A stretch of 64,000 bases of DNA, from positions 1 to 64,000 of the forward strand of contig NZ_BMWB01000001.1 in the NCBI RefSeq assembly GCF_014651015.1, written 5' to 3'. The notes beneath the pieces are model-generated. The model was not told the DNA's origin, made no database searches, and saw nothing but the letters and a program-made list of their open reading frames with translations. Each line of letters opens with the position of its first letter. Positions within the stretch are counted from its first letter, which is position 1. The position numbers and the translations under genes were made by a program. Source of the stretch: Streptomyces xantholiticus (GTDB taxonomy: Bacteria > Actinomycetota > Actinomycetes > Streptomycetales > Streptomycetaceae). Positions 1 to 8,320 of this stretch are shown one piece after another.

Positions 1-318
1 GCTCCGGCCGGACTTCTGGATGTGCTTGAGGCTCTCCCGGCGCGCCGAGACGGATATCCAGGCGGCCGGCTTCCCCGGATCCCTGAGCTTCCCCAGATGC
101 TGGATGACCCGCATCCAGGTGGTCTGGCAGACATCCTCGCAGTCCGCCTCGCTGAGCCTGTGCCCGCGGGCTATGGCCCATATCAGCGGTGTGTAGCGGT
201 CGACGATCCGATTCCAGCTCTCCTGACTTCCGGCCAGGCATTCGTCCACGAGCCGGTGCAGAGCACGATCTCCACGGCTCCCCCGTTGCCCATACGGTCG
301 GCGCTTCGGCGCTGTCAC
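1..318 (-). CDS. ECF-type RNA polymerase sigma factor, N-terminal part (cut by window edge)
   Basis: The gene runs off the left edge, so only about 106 N-terminal residues are visible. The translation contains a sigma-70 region 2 pattern (SWNRIVDRYTPLIWAIAR, then EADCEDVCQTTWMRV and AAWISVSARRESLKHIQ), the core-binding and -10-recognising part of ECF sigma factors. I chose the GTG at 318. The reading frame stays open upstream and a GTG at 372 with a GGGGAC stretch before it is an alternative start. The -35-binding region 4 lies outside the window. The neighbouring P450 operon is on the same strand but ends 257 bp away, so a functional link is not shown. Confidence 0.75.
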   Translation of the reverse strand, partial: MTAPKRRPYGQRGSRGDRALHRLVDECLAGSQESWNRIVDRYTPLIWAIARGHRLSEADCEDVCQTTWMRVIQHLGKLRDPGKPAAWISVSARRESLKHIQKSGRS

Positions 319-574
319 ACGACTGCGCGTGCGGCGACTCCCGATGAGTACAAAATCCAACTCAATAACCACCGTCCCCGACGCTACAGGCGTTGACCAC
401 AAGGCGCTGCGGGGGCCGCATGTCACTGCCCCTTGGCACCAGAACGGTCACGGTAAAATGAATCGACTTCCTCCACTTCGACAGCCTTCTCGCCTCCATC
501 GTCCGCGTTCAGCGTCATGGTGAAGCTGATGCAAATTCATTGCAGACCGACAGTACCGGCGTACATTCGCTCCG

Positions 575-2128
575 CTATTCGTTGCCCGACCCCTCCGCCG
601 GCCGGTGAGGACACTGCGGAGCCTCCGCTTCAGGCTCAGAGGCCGACGAGGCCACCGGATCCGCCGCATCGGGCGCGTCGTGCGCGAGCGGACAGCCGGC
701 CCGCGCGGCGACCTCGGGCATCGTGACGTCCGGCGCGGCAACAGCCCGGGCTCCGGCGTCCGTCACCGGGCGGAGCGTCATACGGATGCCGTGCTTGGCG
801 CGCAGCGAGATGTCCGGCTGCATCACGATCGGATGCCCGGGGACCATGTCGAGGTGGAAGCGCTGGAGCAGGCAGGCGACCACGATGGTCAGCTCCATGT
901 TGGCGAAGGCCATGCCGACGCAGTTGCGCGGCCCGCCGGCGTAGGGCACGTAGGCGTACCGGGGACGGGCCGCGGCGCGCTCCCGGGTGAACCGCTCGGG
1001 ATCAAAGCCCTCGGGATTGTCCCAGAACTCCGGGTTCCGGTGCGTGATGTACGTGCTGAGCAGCAGGAAAGAGCCTGCCGGAATGTGATATCCGCTCAGC
1101 ACGTCGTCCTTCAACGGCATCCGCGCCACCTGCCACAGCGGCGGATAGAGTCGCAGCGCCTCCTGGATGAACAGCTTCAGGTACTTCAGCTGCGGCAGGT
1201 CCTCCATGGTCGGCGTCCTGCCGCCGAGGACCTTCTGCACCTCGGCCCTGGCCCGGTCGGTCTCCGCCGGACGGGTCGACAACAGATGGCATATCCACGA
1301 CAAGGTTGCGGCCACCGTCTCGTGACCGGCGATGAACAGCGTCATCACCTGGTCCCGCAGCTGCTCGTCCGTCATCAGCCGGCCTGTCTCGGGGTCGGCG
1401 GTGTGCATCAGCATCGACAACAGATCCTGGGCATCGCCGTCGAGGGGCTCGGCGCGACGCTCGGCGATCAGCCGGTACACCGTGTCGTCGAGGAGCTTGC
1501 GTGCCGCCCTGAAGCGCCGGTTGCGCGGCGTCGGCACTTTCTCCGGGATGTCCGCCACCGCGATCAACTTGCCGTTGATGTGCTCCAGTTGCGTCGCCAC
1601 CGCAGAACCGAGCGCCAACGCGTCCCGCGACCAGTCGGCCCGGAAGAGACAGCGCGCCAGGATTTCCAGGGTCAGGCTCTGCATTTCCGTGCGGGCGTCC
1701 AGCGTCTCGCCGTACCGGGCGATCCGGTCCCACCGCCCCAGCATCCGCTGGGTGCTGTCCACCATCACACCGGCGAACCGCTCCAGCGGCTCCCTGCGGA
1801 ACGTCGGTGCGACCGTGCGCCGTTGCGCCCGCCACACCTCGCCCTCCGTGGTCACCAGGCCCTGTCCCACCGAGACCCCCACCTTGCGGTTGAAGTCGTC
1901 GGGGTGCGGATAGTTGTCGAAGTTGTCCGCCAGGATGTGCTTCAGGTCATCGGGGTGCGTGACCAGGACCACCGGCACCGGGCCACGGAACTGCACCAGG
2001 TCACCGTGGTCACGCCAGGCGCTGAGGAAGGTCTCCAGGGGGTTGCGGCGGAAGTCGAGCGCCGAGCCGAGCAGCGGCAGCCCCCGTGGCCCCGGTGGAC
2101 GCCGCCGCGTACCGTTCGGACCTGGCAT
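575..2128 (-). CDS. Cytochrome P450 with Cys-Pro-containing C-terminal tail
   Basis: A 517-residue heme monooxygenase, last gene of the P450 operon. Visible P450 motifs: I-helix AGHET (267-271), K-helix ExxR (E323/R326) and the heme loop YAGGPRNCVG with Cys403 as the axial ligand (the usual first Phe is Tyr396). The start is an ATG whose A overlaps the TGA of the upstream P450 (TGATG), indicating translational coupling. A much longer open frame extends upstream but is a shadow of that P450. Residues about 455-517 form an Ala/Pro/acidic tail holding two Cys-Pro dipeptides (GCPLAH, QCPHRP) beyond the usual P450 end. Electron partners are not encoded nearby. The substrate is unknown and was inferred only as a cluster product. 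Confidence 0.9.
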   Translation of the reverse strand: MPGPNGTRRRPPGPRGLPLLGSALDFRRNPLETFLSAWRDHGDLVQFRGPVPVVLVTHPDDLKHILADNFDNYPHPDDFNRKVGVSVGQGLVTTEGEVWRAQRRTVAPTFRREPLERFAGVMVDSTQRMLGRWDRIARYGETLDARTEMQSLTLEILARCLFRADWSRDALALGSAVATQLEHINGKLIAVADIPEKVPTPRNRRFRAARKLLDDTVYRLIAERRAEPLDGDAQDLLSMLMHTADPETGRLMTDEQLRDQVMTLFIAGHETVAATLSWICHLLSTRPAETDRARAEVQKVLGGRTPTMEDLPQLKYLKLFIQEALRLYPPLWQVARMPLKDDVLSGYHIPAGSFLLLSTYITHRNPEFWDNPEGFDPERFTRERAAARPRYAYVPYAGGPRNCVGMAFANMELTIVVACLLQRFHLDMVPGHPIVMQPDISLRAKHGIRMTLRPVTDAGARAVAAPDVTMPEVAARAGCPLAHDAPDAADPVASSASEPEAEAPQCPHRPAEGSGNE

Positions 2129-3522
2129 CACGCGGTTCCTTCCCCAGTGCTCTTGAAGTGCTGCAACCGCATCGGCATGCCTGCGCGCGGGTAGAGGAAC
2201 ACATTCGACGTCGGCTCGCAGACATGCCCGCCGGCAAGGCTCAGCCGGTAGTCCTGCAGCATCCTCGCGATGACCAGCGGCGCTTCCAGGACGGCCACCG
2301 ACGAACCGGGGCAGAGCCTGGGGCCACGGGAGAAGGGGATGTATGCGTACAGCGGAGCACCGCCGGTCGCGCTCTTCTCGAACCGCTCCGGTCTGAAGCC
2401 CTCCGGGTTCTCCCAGAACCCCGGGTGACGGTGCATCAGATAGGGACTGATGAACACCTGCGACCCGGCGGGAATGTGATAGCCGCCGATCTCGTCGTCC
2501 TCCAGCGGGCTGCGTGACAGGGTCCACACGGACGGATAGAGGCGCAGCACCTCCTGGTAGAAGGCCCGCAGATAGCGGAGATGAGGCAGATCGGACGCGG
2601 CCGGCTCGCGGTCCCCGCACACCTCGGCGACCTCGGCACGCACCTTGCGCTCGGCCTCGGGGTGCCGCGAGAGCAGGGAGAACGCCCACACCAGGGACAG
2701 CGCCGTCGTCTCGTAGCCGCCGAGGAACATCGTCACGACCTCGTCGCGCAGTTGCTTGTCCGACATCCGCTCGCCGGTCCGCTCGTCCTGCGCGTTCAGG
2801 AAGCGGGTCAGCAGATCGTCCGGGGGCGCGGGGTCCCGGCGCCGCTCCGCGATGAGCCCGTAGACGAACGAGTCCAGGGTCGCCCGTGCCCGCAGGAAGC
2901 GCGAGCGTGCCCTGCTTGGCAGCGCCTGCGGCAGCTCGACGAAACGCTGCAGCCGTACGTTGGTGTACGCGTTGCAGATCCGCACCGCGCGGGCCAGCTC
3001 TCCCGCCCTGCTGCTCACATCGGTGCTGAACAGCGTCTGCATGACGATGGTCAGCGCCAGCCGGAACATCTCCGGCGTGATGTCGAAGGTCTCCTCACGC
3101 GTGGCACGACCGTGCCAGTCCCGTACGAGATCGCTGGTCGCGTCCACCATCGCAGGGCCGAATCCGGAGATGCGCGAGCCCTTGAAGGCGGGCTGGGCGA
3201 GCCGGCGCTGGCGGAAGTGGAAATCACCGTTACTGGTGAACAGGCCCTGGCCGACCCAGGGTTCGAACTTGCCGACGGACAGCGGGTCCTTGGGATAGTT
3301 CGGCTGCCGGTCGTCGAGCACGTGCTTGATGTGGTCCGGGTGCACGATCAGGAAAAGATTGCGTTTGCCCGGCAGCCGGAAGCTGACGATGTCGCCGTAC
3401 TCCCGCCAAGCCCGGGTGAAGGTGCCGACCAGGTCGCGAACCAGGTCGGGGCCGCAGCCGACCACGGGATAGCCTGCTGGTCCCGGCGGCCGGCGGAGGT
3501 GACCGCTCAGGGTCGGACTCAT
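2128..3522 (-). CDS. Cytochrome P450
   Basis: A 464-residue P450. Motifs: proline-rich RRPPGPAGYPVVG near the N-terminus, I-helix GGYETT (268-273) keeping the acid-alcohol pair, ExxR (E324/R327), and heme loop FSRGPRLCPG with Cys404. The ATG at 3522 is preceded by AGGAGAG and is preferred over an in-frame start 60 bp upstream. It overlaps the downstream P450 by one base and follows a SnoaL-like gene after 28 bp. The two P450s are clearly divergent paralogues, so they probably act on different positions or steps of one molecule. No transmembrane anchor is seen. Confidence 0.9.
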   Translation of the reverse strand: MSPTLSGHLRRPPGPAGYPVVGCGPDLVRDLVGTFTRAWREYGDIVSFRLPGKRNLFLIVHPDHIKHVLDDRQPNYPKDPLSVGKFEPWVGQGLFTSNGDFHFRQRRLAQPAFKGSRISGFGPAMVDATSDLVRDWHGRATREETFDITPEMFRLALTIVMQTLFSTDVSSRAGELARAVRICNAYTNVRLQRFVELPQALPSRARSRFLRARATLDSFVYGLIAERRRDPAPPDDLLTRFLNAQDERTGERMSDKQLRDEVVTMFLGGYETTALSLVWAFSLLSRHPEAERKVRAEVAEVCGDREPAASDLPHLRYLRAFYQEVLRLYPSVWTLSRSPLEDDEIGGYHIPAGSQVFISPYLMHRHPGFWENPEGFRPERFEKSATGGAPLYAYIPFSRGPRLCPGSSVAVLEAPLVIARMLQDYRLSLAGGHVCEPTSNVFLYPRAGMPMRLQHFKSTGEGTA

Positions 3523-3550
3523 GGTGCCTCGCTCTCCTGCTGGCCGGGGA

Positions 3551-4099
3551 TCAGCGGTTGCGGATCTTGTGCTTGGCGACATGCAGGATGTTGCCGAACG
3601 TCAGCTTGAGGATCGCGCCCAGTCCGCTGCCCGGTTCGGGGGCCATCCCGCACTGCTCGACCAACGAGGCGGTGCTCTCCTCGTGCCACAGCTCGGAGAA
3701 CTTGCCCTCACGGACGATGTGGAAGTCGAGCCCGGTCATCGTCATCCGCTTCCCGGTGCCCGGGAATCCGTACAGCTCACCGTGGAACGTGCCGGTCGCG
3801 GTCCAGCGGTCGACGACCCTGTCGCCCATGATCATCACATCGTCGAGGAAGAAGCGCAGGTCCGGGAAGGCATCGTGCATCAGCTGGACGGCAGCGCGGT
3901 GTCCGGCGGGCCCCTGCGGGCACCCGGGCAGCGGCATGTGGTCCTGCCAGTCGTCGGCGAGCAGCTCACGCTCGGTCTCGATGTTGTTCTGGTCCCACAC
4001 CTCTTCGATGTAGCGGCGGGCCATTTCGTAGTACTTCTTGTCGAGGGAACCGTCGAAGTTGGCATCGGACTTGGTGTCCATGGACGCGGGACGGGACAT
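3551..4099 (-). CDS. SnoaL-like / NTF2-fold protein (cyclase- or hydroxylase-like)
   Basis: A 182-residue protein of the SnoaL-like NTF2-fold superfamily. The family pattern is visible: an N-terminal helix region, then HMPLPGCPQGPAGHRAAV, AFPDLRFFLDDVM, a GTFHGELYGFPGTGKR strand-loop motif and a late LWHEES acidic/His region. Members include polyketide cyclases, epoxide hydrolases and accessory monooxygenase-like proteins, so the reaction cannot be assigned. The start at 4099 is chosen for the GAGAGGA Shine-Dalgarno. It sits between the flavoprotein and P450 genes (52 and 28 bp gaps), in one transcription unit. Confidence 0.82.
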   Translation of the reverse strand: MSRPASMDTKSDANFDGSLDKKYYEMARRYIEEVWDQNNIETERELLADDWQDHMPLPGCPQGPAGHRAAVQLMHDAFPDLRFFLDDVMIMGDRVVDRWTATGTFHGELYGFPGTGKRMTMTGLDFHIVREGKFSELWHEESTASLVEQCGMAPEPGSGLGAILKLTFGNILHVAKHKIRNR

Positions 4100-4151
4100 C
4101 AGCAATCCTCTCGGGTGCGGCATCAGGGGAGAACTCGGGGAGTTGTACGGC

Positions 4152-5666
4152 TCACAGCTCCGGGCCGACATCGGTGACGCCGGCGGTACGCAGGATCTGC
4201 TGGGCGGTGTGGCTGCCGGAGACGATCACCCGGAGCGCGCTGGCCGCCTGCGCCCAGTGACCGGAGAGATAGAGCCCCTCGATCGGGGTGTGGTACGTGA
4301 GGCGCTTGCTTCCCGCCTGCGCCGGGGTGTTCTCCCAGCCGTACGCCGCACCGCGGTGGTTGCCCGTGAAGCGCTCAAGGGTGAGCGGCGTCGAGCTGGA
4401 GACGAAGGTGAGTCCGTCCTTGAACCCCGGGTAGAGCCGCTCGATCAGGTCGAGGTACTTCTCCTCCAGCTTCGGCTTCAGCTCCGACCACGGCTCAGGG
4501 CCCTCGTACGGTGCCAGCGCCGTCGAGGTGACCAGGTGCTCTCCGGGTGGACCGAGACTCGGATCGAGGAGCGTGGGCACGACCACCACGGTGGCCGGGG
4601 CCTCGCCCTCACAGAACCCGGCGAAGTTGGCGTCGTGGTCGTCGGATTCGTAGATGAAGGTCTCGTGCGCTCCGCCTGCCGCCGCGATGTCCAGGGTCGT
4701 GGCGGCGTACACGACGAACATGGACATGGAGCCCTTGAGCGAGCGCAGCCTGCGGCTGTACGCCTTCGGCAGGTGCTCGAGCCCGACCAGGTCGTGGAAG
4801 GTGTGCGTGGCATCAGCGTTGGAGATCACGATCGGCGCGCGCAGCTCCTGCCCGCCGGCGAGGACCACGCCCTGGGTGCGGCCGTCCTGGACGAGGATCT
4901 TCTCGACCGGTGAGTTGGCGACGATCCTGCCGTTGTCCCGCTCGATCGCCGTGGTGAAGGCTCTGACCAGATGCTGGAAGCCGCCCTTGCAGTGGTAGAG
5001 GCCATGCATCTGGGTGTAGAGGAAGCGGGCGAAGAGCTCGAAGGAGAGCTGGGACGGCGGCAGTCCCATGTACGGCCAGCCCGCGCTGCAGAACGCTTTG
5101 CAGCGCGGATCCTCGATGTACTGGTCGAGCACGTCCCCGAGTGTGGACATCCGGTTCCGGAAGAGGGTGGGGAACTTCTCGACGGCCCGGCCCAGTTCCT
5201 GCGGCGTCAGCTGCACGGGCACTTGGTGGGCCTCTTCGAGGAACGTCGCGCACAGGCCGAAGAAGCCCCGGATCCCCTCCTCCTCGTGCGGAAAGAGCTT
5301 GATGTGCGACTCGATGAACGCCTCGGAACCGAAGGGGGCGTCCAGGACGTCGCCGTCGATGACCACCCGGTACAGCGCGTCGGACTCGACGAAGTCACAC
5401 ATCTCACGCACGCCGAGGTAGCGCAACAGGACGTCGATGGTCCCGCCCTCGGCGGCTCCCGGCACGACATGGATGGCCGGGTCGTAATAGCGGTCGCCGG
5501 CCCGGAAGGCATGGGCGTACCCCCCGATTCCCTGTCCCCTCTCGGCCACCAGGACACGCCGCCCGAACCTGGCCAGGAAGGCCGCAGCAGCCAGGCCTCC
5601 CAGACCGCTGCCGACGACGATGACGTCGTAGTCGGCCTCGGTGGCGGGTGGTTCGTTCGTCGGCAT
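4152..5666 (-). CDS. Phytoene-desaturase/retinol-saturase-like FAD oxidoreductase
   Basis: A 504-residue flavoprotein. The Rossmann FAD-binding motif GSGLGG lies at residues 19-24, followed by an acidic residue ending strand 2 (LVAERG) and GIGGYAHAF, typical of the CrtI/CrtISO/retinol-saturase family of polyene desaturases and isomerases. The C-terminal part (GLYLSGHWAQ) carries the family's second FAD contact. The ATG at 5666 has GGGAGAG upstream. It is the first gene of a unit (flavoprotein, SnoaL-like, P450, P450) because a strong hairpin at 5884-5930 ends the previous unit. No phytoene synthase or other carotenoid gene is nearby, so a non-carotenoid polyene or polyketide substrate is possible. 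Confidence 0.85.
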   Translation of the reverse strand: MPTNEPPATEADYDVIVVGSGLGGLAAAAFLARFGRRVLVAERGQGIGGYAHAFRAGDRYYDPAIHVVPGAAEGGTIDVLLRYLGVREMCDFVESDALYRVVIDGDVLDAPFGSEAFIESHIKLFPHEEEGIRGFFGLCATFLEEAHQVPVQLTPQELGRAVEKFPTLFRNRMSTLGDVLDQYIEDPRCKAFCSAGWPYMGLPPSQLSFELFARFLYTQMHGLYHCKGGFQHLVRAFTTAIERDNGRIVANSPVEKILVQDGRTQGVVLAGGQELRAPIVISNADATHTFHDLVGLEHLPKAYSRRLRSLKGSMSMFVVYAATTLDIAAAGGAHETFIYESDDHDANFAGFCEGEAPATVVVVPTLLDPSLGPPGEHLVTSTALAPYEGPEPWSELKPKLEEKYLDLIERLYPGFKDGLTFVSSSTPLTLERFTGNHRGAAYGWENTPAQAGSKRLTYHTPIEGLYLSGHWAQAASALRVIVSGSHTAQQILRTAGVTDVGPEL

Positions 5667-5883
5667 GACTCTCCCAAGGTGTTGACGTGATGTGCTGGTC
5701 TCGGCAACCGATTCACTGACGAAGATCTGCACCGGCCACCAGAGATGCTCCTTCGTCCGTGCTGACGCCTGCCGTTTCGGCCGGGCCGCCACCGGCAGGG
5801 TCCCGCCGAACCGCCCGTCGCGGGGGCAGGCGCGAGTCCGGCCGATATGGCCTGGGACCTTCTTTCGGATCAAGTTGGAGAAG

Positions 5884-5930
5884 CGTTCGGTACCTGTCGT
5901 CGGAGCGACGCCGACGACAGGGTCCGAACG
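5884..5930 (-). terminator. Intrinsic-terminator-like hairpin after the SnoaL pair
   Basis: The inverted repeat CCTGTCGTCGG (5893-5903) / CCGACGACAGG (5911-5921) has a 7-nt loop. After a 2-nt mismatch it is extended by a further 7-bp pair, CGTTCGG (5884-5890) / CCGAACG (5924-5930). It begins 8 nt past the stop of the gene ending at 5938. No U-tract follows, as is common in Streptomyces. Confidence 0.75.
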
Positions 5931-5937
5931 AGAGGCC

Positions 5938-6495
5938 TTACCGCCCGCTGCCCCGGCGTGCCTTGCGCCTCAGCCAGGCGAACCGGGCAGCGCTGGTGAA
6001 GGTGTGGGCGAGTTGCCCGAGCGGGCCGGTATTCCGTGGCGGTACGACACCCAGCTGGGTGAGCATCCCGAGGTAGTCGGCCTCCTGGTGGAAGTCGATG
6101 AGGCGGCCCTCGTCGTCCCAGTGCACGATCAAGATCTCGTCCAGCTCGACCCGGCGTCCGGTGGGCGGGATGCCCATCAGCTCACCGAGTTGGGTGCCGG
6201 TGAACCTGACGCGGCATGCCACGTACTGGCCCTCCGCGATCAGGTCGATCAGCTCGAGGCTGAGATCCGGCTTGGCCTGCCACAGATGCAGCATCAGCTC
6301 TTTGAACTCGTCGTTGCCGAGCGGGGGGCGCCCCGGCAGGTAGTACCGGGCGTCGGGCCGGGCGAGCTCGTCGAGAACGGTGAGATCGCGTTTGTCGAAG
6401 GTGCGCGCGGCCAACTGGCGCGTCCTGGCCTTGAGGTTCGGGCGAGCGCTGTTGCCCGCCGCGTTCTGGACGGTGGTCCCTTCGGACGTGGTCAT
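5938..6495 (-). CDS. SnoaL-like ester cyclase family protein
   Basis: A 185-residue SnoaL-like protein with the conserved loop GTQLGELMGIPPTGRRV and a downstream FHQEADYLGML region. The ATG at 6495 overlaps the TGA of the upstream paralogue (ATGA), so the two are translationally coupled. An open frame continuing upstream is a shadow of that paralogue. A basic C-terminal tail (RRKARRGSGR) follows a TAHTF-like segment (LGQLAHTFTSAARFAWL) that is shared with the paralogue, suggesting tandem duplication. Its catalytic role is unknown. Confidence 0.85.
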   Translation of the reverse strand: MTTSEGTTVQNAAGNSARPNLKARTRQLAARTFDKRDLTVLDELARPDARYYLPGRPPLGNDEFKELMLHLWQAKPDLSLELIDLIAEGQYVACRVRFTGTQLGELMGIPPTGRRVELDEILIVHWDDEGRLIDFHQEADYLGMLTQLGVVPPRNTGPLGQLAHTFTSAARFAWLRRKARRGSGR

Positions 6496-7061
6496 GCCGT
6501 GTGCCCTCCCTGGGCGGCGTTCCGGGCCCGGCTCGCCTTGGCTGCTCTGCCTGCCTTCGCCTGGAGCACCGCGAAGCGGGCCATCAGCCTGAAGGTGTGT
6601 GCGATCTGGCCCAACGGCCCCGCACCGTCCGGCGGGGTGAGTCCGAGCTGTTCGAAGGTGCCGATCTCGTCGGCCTGGTACCATACTTCGGCAATCCTGT
6701 CGCCCTCGAACCGCAGCACGGTCGTCTCGCTCCTGCGGACCGGAAGGCCCGTGGGCGGGACGCCCATCAGTTCGCCGTGCTGGGTGCCGGTGATCTCGGC
6801 CCGCATCACCACGCGGTCGTCCTCCTGGATCAAGGTCAGCTGCCGATGGGCCAGGTCAGGCAGAGCGCGGCGGAGTTCTGCGGCCATCCGCTTGTAGGCG
6901 GCGGTGCCGCGCAGATCGGGGACGCCGGGGTAGTGGCCGACGAAGTCCGGGCTCAGATACGTGTCGGCGGCGCTCAAGTCCCCTTTGTTCCAGACGAGGT
7001 CACTGAGTTCCGCAACGCGCTTCTTGAGGTCGGGCTCTTCGGTCTCTGCTGTGTGTGCCAT
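6492..7061 (-). CDS. SnoaL-like ester cyclase family protein
   Basis: A 189-residue paralogue of the next gene, sharing GTQHGELMGVPPTG and the C-terminal LGQIAHTFRLMARFAVL segment. The ATG at 7061 has GGAAGG seven bases upstream and is preferred to a start 60 bp further out. It overlaps the downstream paralogue by 4 bp. Sequence between the paralogues is well diverged, so this is an old duplication and the two may form a heteromer or act on successive intermediates. That is inference. Confidence 0.85.
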   Translation of the reverse strand: MAHTAETEEPDLKKRVAELSDLVWNKGDLSAADTYLSPDFVGHYPGVPDLRGTAAYKRMAAELRRALPDLAHRQLTLIQEDDRVVMRAEITGTQHGELMGVPPTGLPVRRSETTVLRFEGDRIAEVWYQADEIGTFEQLGLTPPDGAGPLGQIAHTFRLMARFAVLQAKAGRAAKASRARNAAQGGHTA

Positions 7062-7166
7062 CAACAACCTTCCGGGCGGAAGCGGGCGCTTGCCCCACTG
7101 CCCTACTGATCCGGGCGGCACGCTGGCAGATACAGCGCGTCCCGCCGCACCTGACCACCGACAAGA

Positions 7167-8267
7167 TCAGCGGAACTCGGCAATGGGCTCTGCGGACTCG
7201 GTGAACATCCGGCCCAGCAACCCGTCGGGCACGGCCGAGACCAGCGGGTTGCGCAGGGCGGGCGTCAGCTGCTGCATCCGGCGCAGCCCGCGGGCCCGTT
7301 TGTACGTCTTGGCCACCCGCTCGTAGCGGTCCGCCTCATAGCGGCGCAGAGCGGCGACCGGGTCGCCTGCTGCGGTCAGCCTGCGGGCCAGCACCCCGGC
7401 GTCCTCGACCGCCAGGCAGGCGCCCTGGCCGACTGTCGGCAGGACGGGGTGGGCGGCGTCACCGAGCAGGGTGACCCTGCCTCGGCCCCAGGCACGGCCG
7501 GGTGCCCGGTCGCGGGCCGAGTCGCGCCACATCAGGTCCTCGGGAGTGGCTTGCACCAACTCCCTCACCGTCTCGGACCAGCCGTCGCCGCCTGGCGGGG
7601 CGTCGGCGGGTGCCTGCATGAACCAGTAAGTTCGCTCACCGGGCAGGCCGAGGATCCCACAGACGCCGGTCGGTCCGAACACCACGTCGAACCCTGGAAA
7701 CTTGGGGCTGCCGCCCGGGGACACGCCTTGCCAGCCGGACATCGACGGACTGCGCGGCTCCGCGTGGCCGGGCGGCAGCATGGCCTTGCGGACCGCGGAG
7801 CCGACCCCATCGGCGCCGACCACCACATCGGCGCTCAGCGTCTCACCGTCGGCGAGGGACACCTTGCCGTCCTCAGTCACGGACACGACCTCGGCACCGA
7901 ACCGCACGGGTACGCCGGACACTTCGCCGAGGGCGCGCACCAGGTCGGAGTGGGTGACGCCCAGGCCGGCGACGCCGTACTGCCTGAGCCAGCGACTCAG
8001 GTCGATCGTGGTGACGGTGTGCCCCGCGGCTGTCTCCATCCGGGCCTGGTCGAAGGGCTGGGCCACCGTGCGCACGGCATCGAACATGTCCTGGCCGAAG
8101 GAACGCAGCGCCATGGCGGCGTTGGGCCAGAAGGTCAGCCCGAGCCCGATGCGAAGCTCCGCCGCGCGTTCCAGGACGGTCACTTCGGCATCACTGCGGC
8201 GAAGCATGCCCGCGAGCGCGAGCCCGCCGATCCCTCCGCCCACGACGATCACATGCAGTCTAGACAT
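7167..8267 (-). CDS. FAD-dependent aromatic-type monooxygenase
   Basis: A 366-residue class A flavin monooxygenase. Three signature motifs are present: GGGIGG (about 10-15) for ADP binding, GADGVGS for the DG motif, and GDAAHPVLPTVGQGA for the GD motif. Length matches single-component FAD/NAD(P)H hydroxylases (PHBH-like fold). The ATG at 8267 is preceded by GGAGA. It lies between the exporter gene (53 bp) and the SnoaL pair (105 bp) on the same strand, so it is probably co-transcribed with them. The substrate is presumed to be the cluster product. Confidence 0.88.
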   Translation of the reverse strand: MSRLHVIVVGGGIGGLALAGMLRRSDAEVTVLERAAELRIGLGLTFWPNAAMALRSFGQDMFDAVRTVAQPFDQARMETAAGHTVTTIDLSRWLRQYGVAGLGVTHSDLVRALGEVSGVPVRFGAEVVSVTEDGKVSLADGETLSADVVVGADGVGSAVRKAMLPPGHAEPRSPSMSGWQGVSPGGSPKFPGFDVVFGPTGVCGILGLPGERTYWFMQAPADAPPGGDGWSETVRELVQATPEDLMWRDSARDRAPGRAWGRGRVTLLGDAAHPVLPTVGQGACLAVEDAGVLARRLTAAGDPVAALRRYEADRYERVAKTYKRARGLRRMQQLTPALRNPLVSAVPDGLLGRMFTESAEPIAEFR

Positions 8268-8320
8268 CGATATCTCCAGCGTTTGGGAGTGGGGAGGACT
8301 GCTCGTCGCCGTCCGGTTGC

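Noticed and set aside
605..2194. Long plus-strand open frame opposite the first P450
   Set aside because: Antisense shadow caused by high GC at third positions; Arg/His/Gln-rich with no domain and no ribosome site. The same holds for similar long frames opposite cvnA and the SNF2 gene.
2129..2689. N-terminal extension of the first P450 by an in-frame open stretch, giving about 700 residues
   Set aside because: The extension is an out-of-frame shadow of the upstream P450. The real start is the ATG at 2128 overlapping that gene's stop, followed by the normal P450 proline-rich opening.
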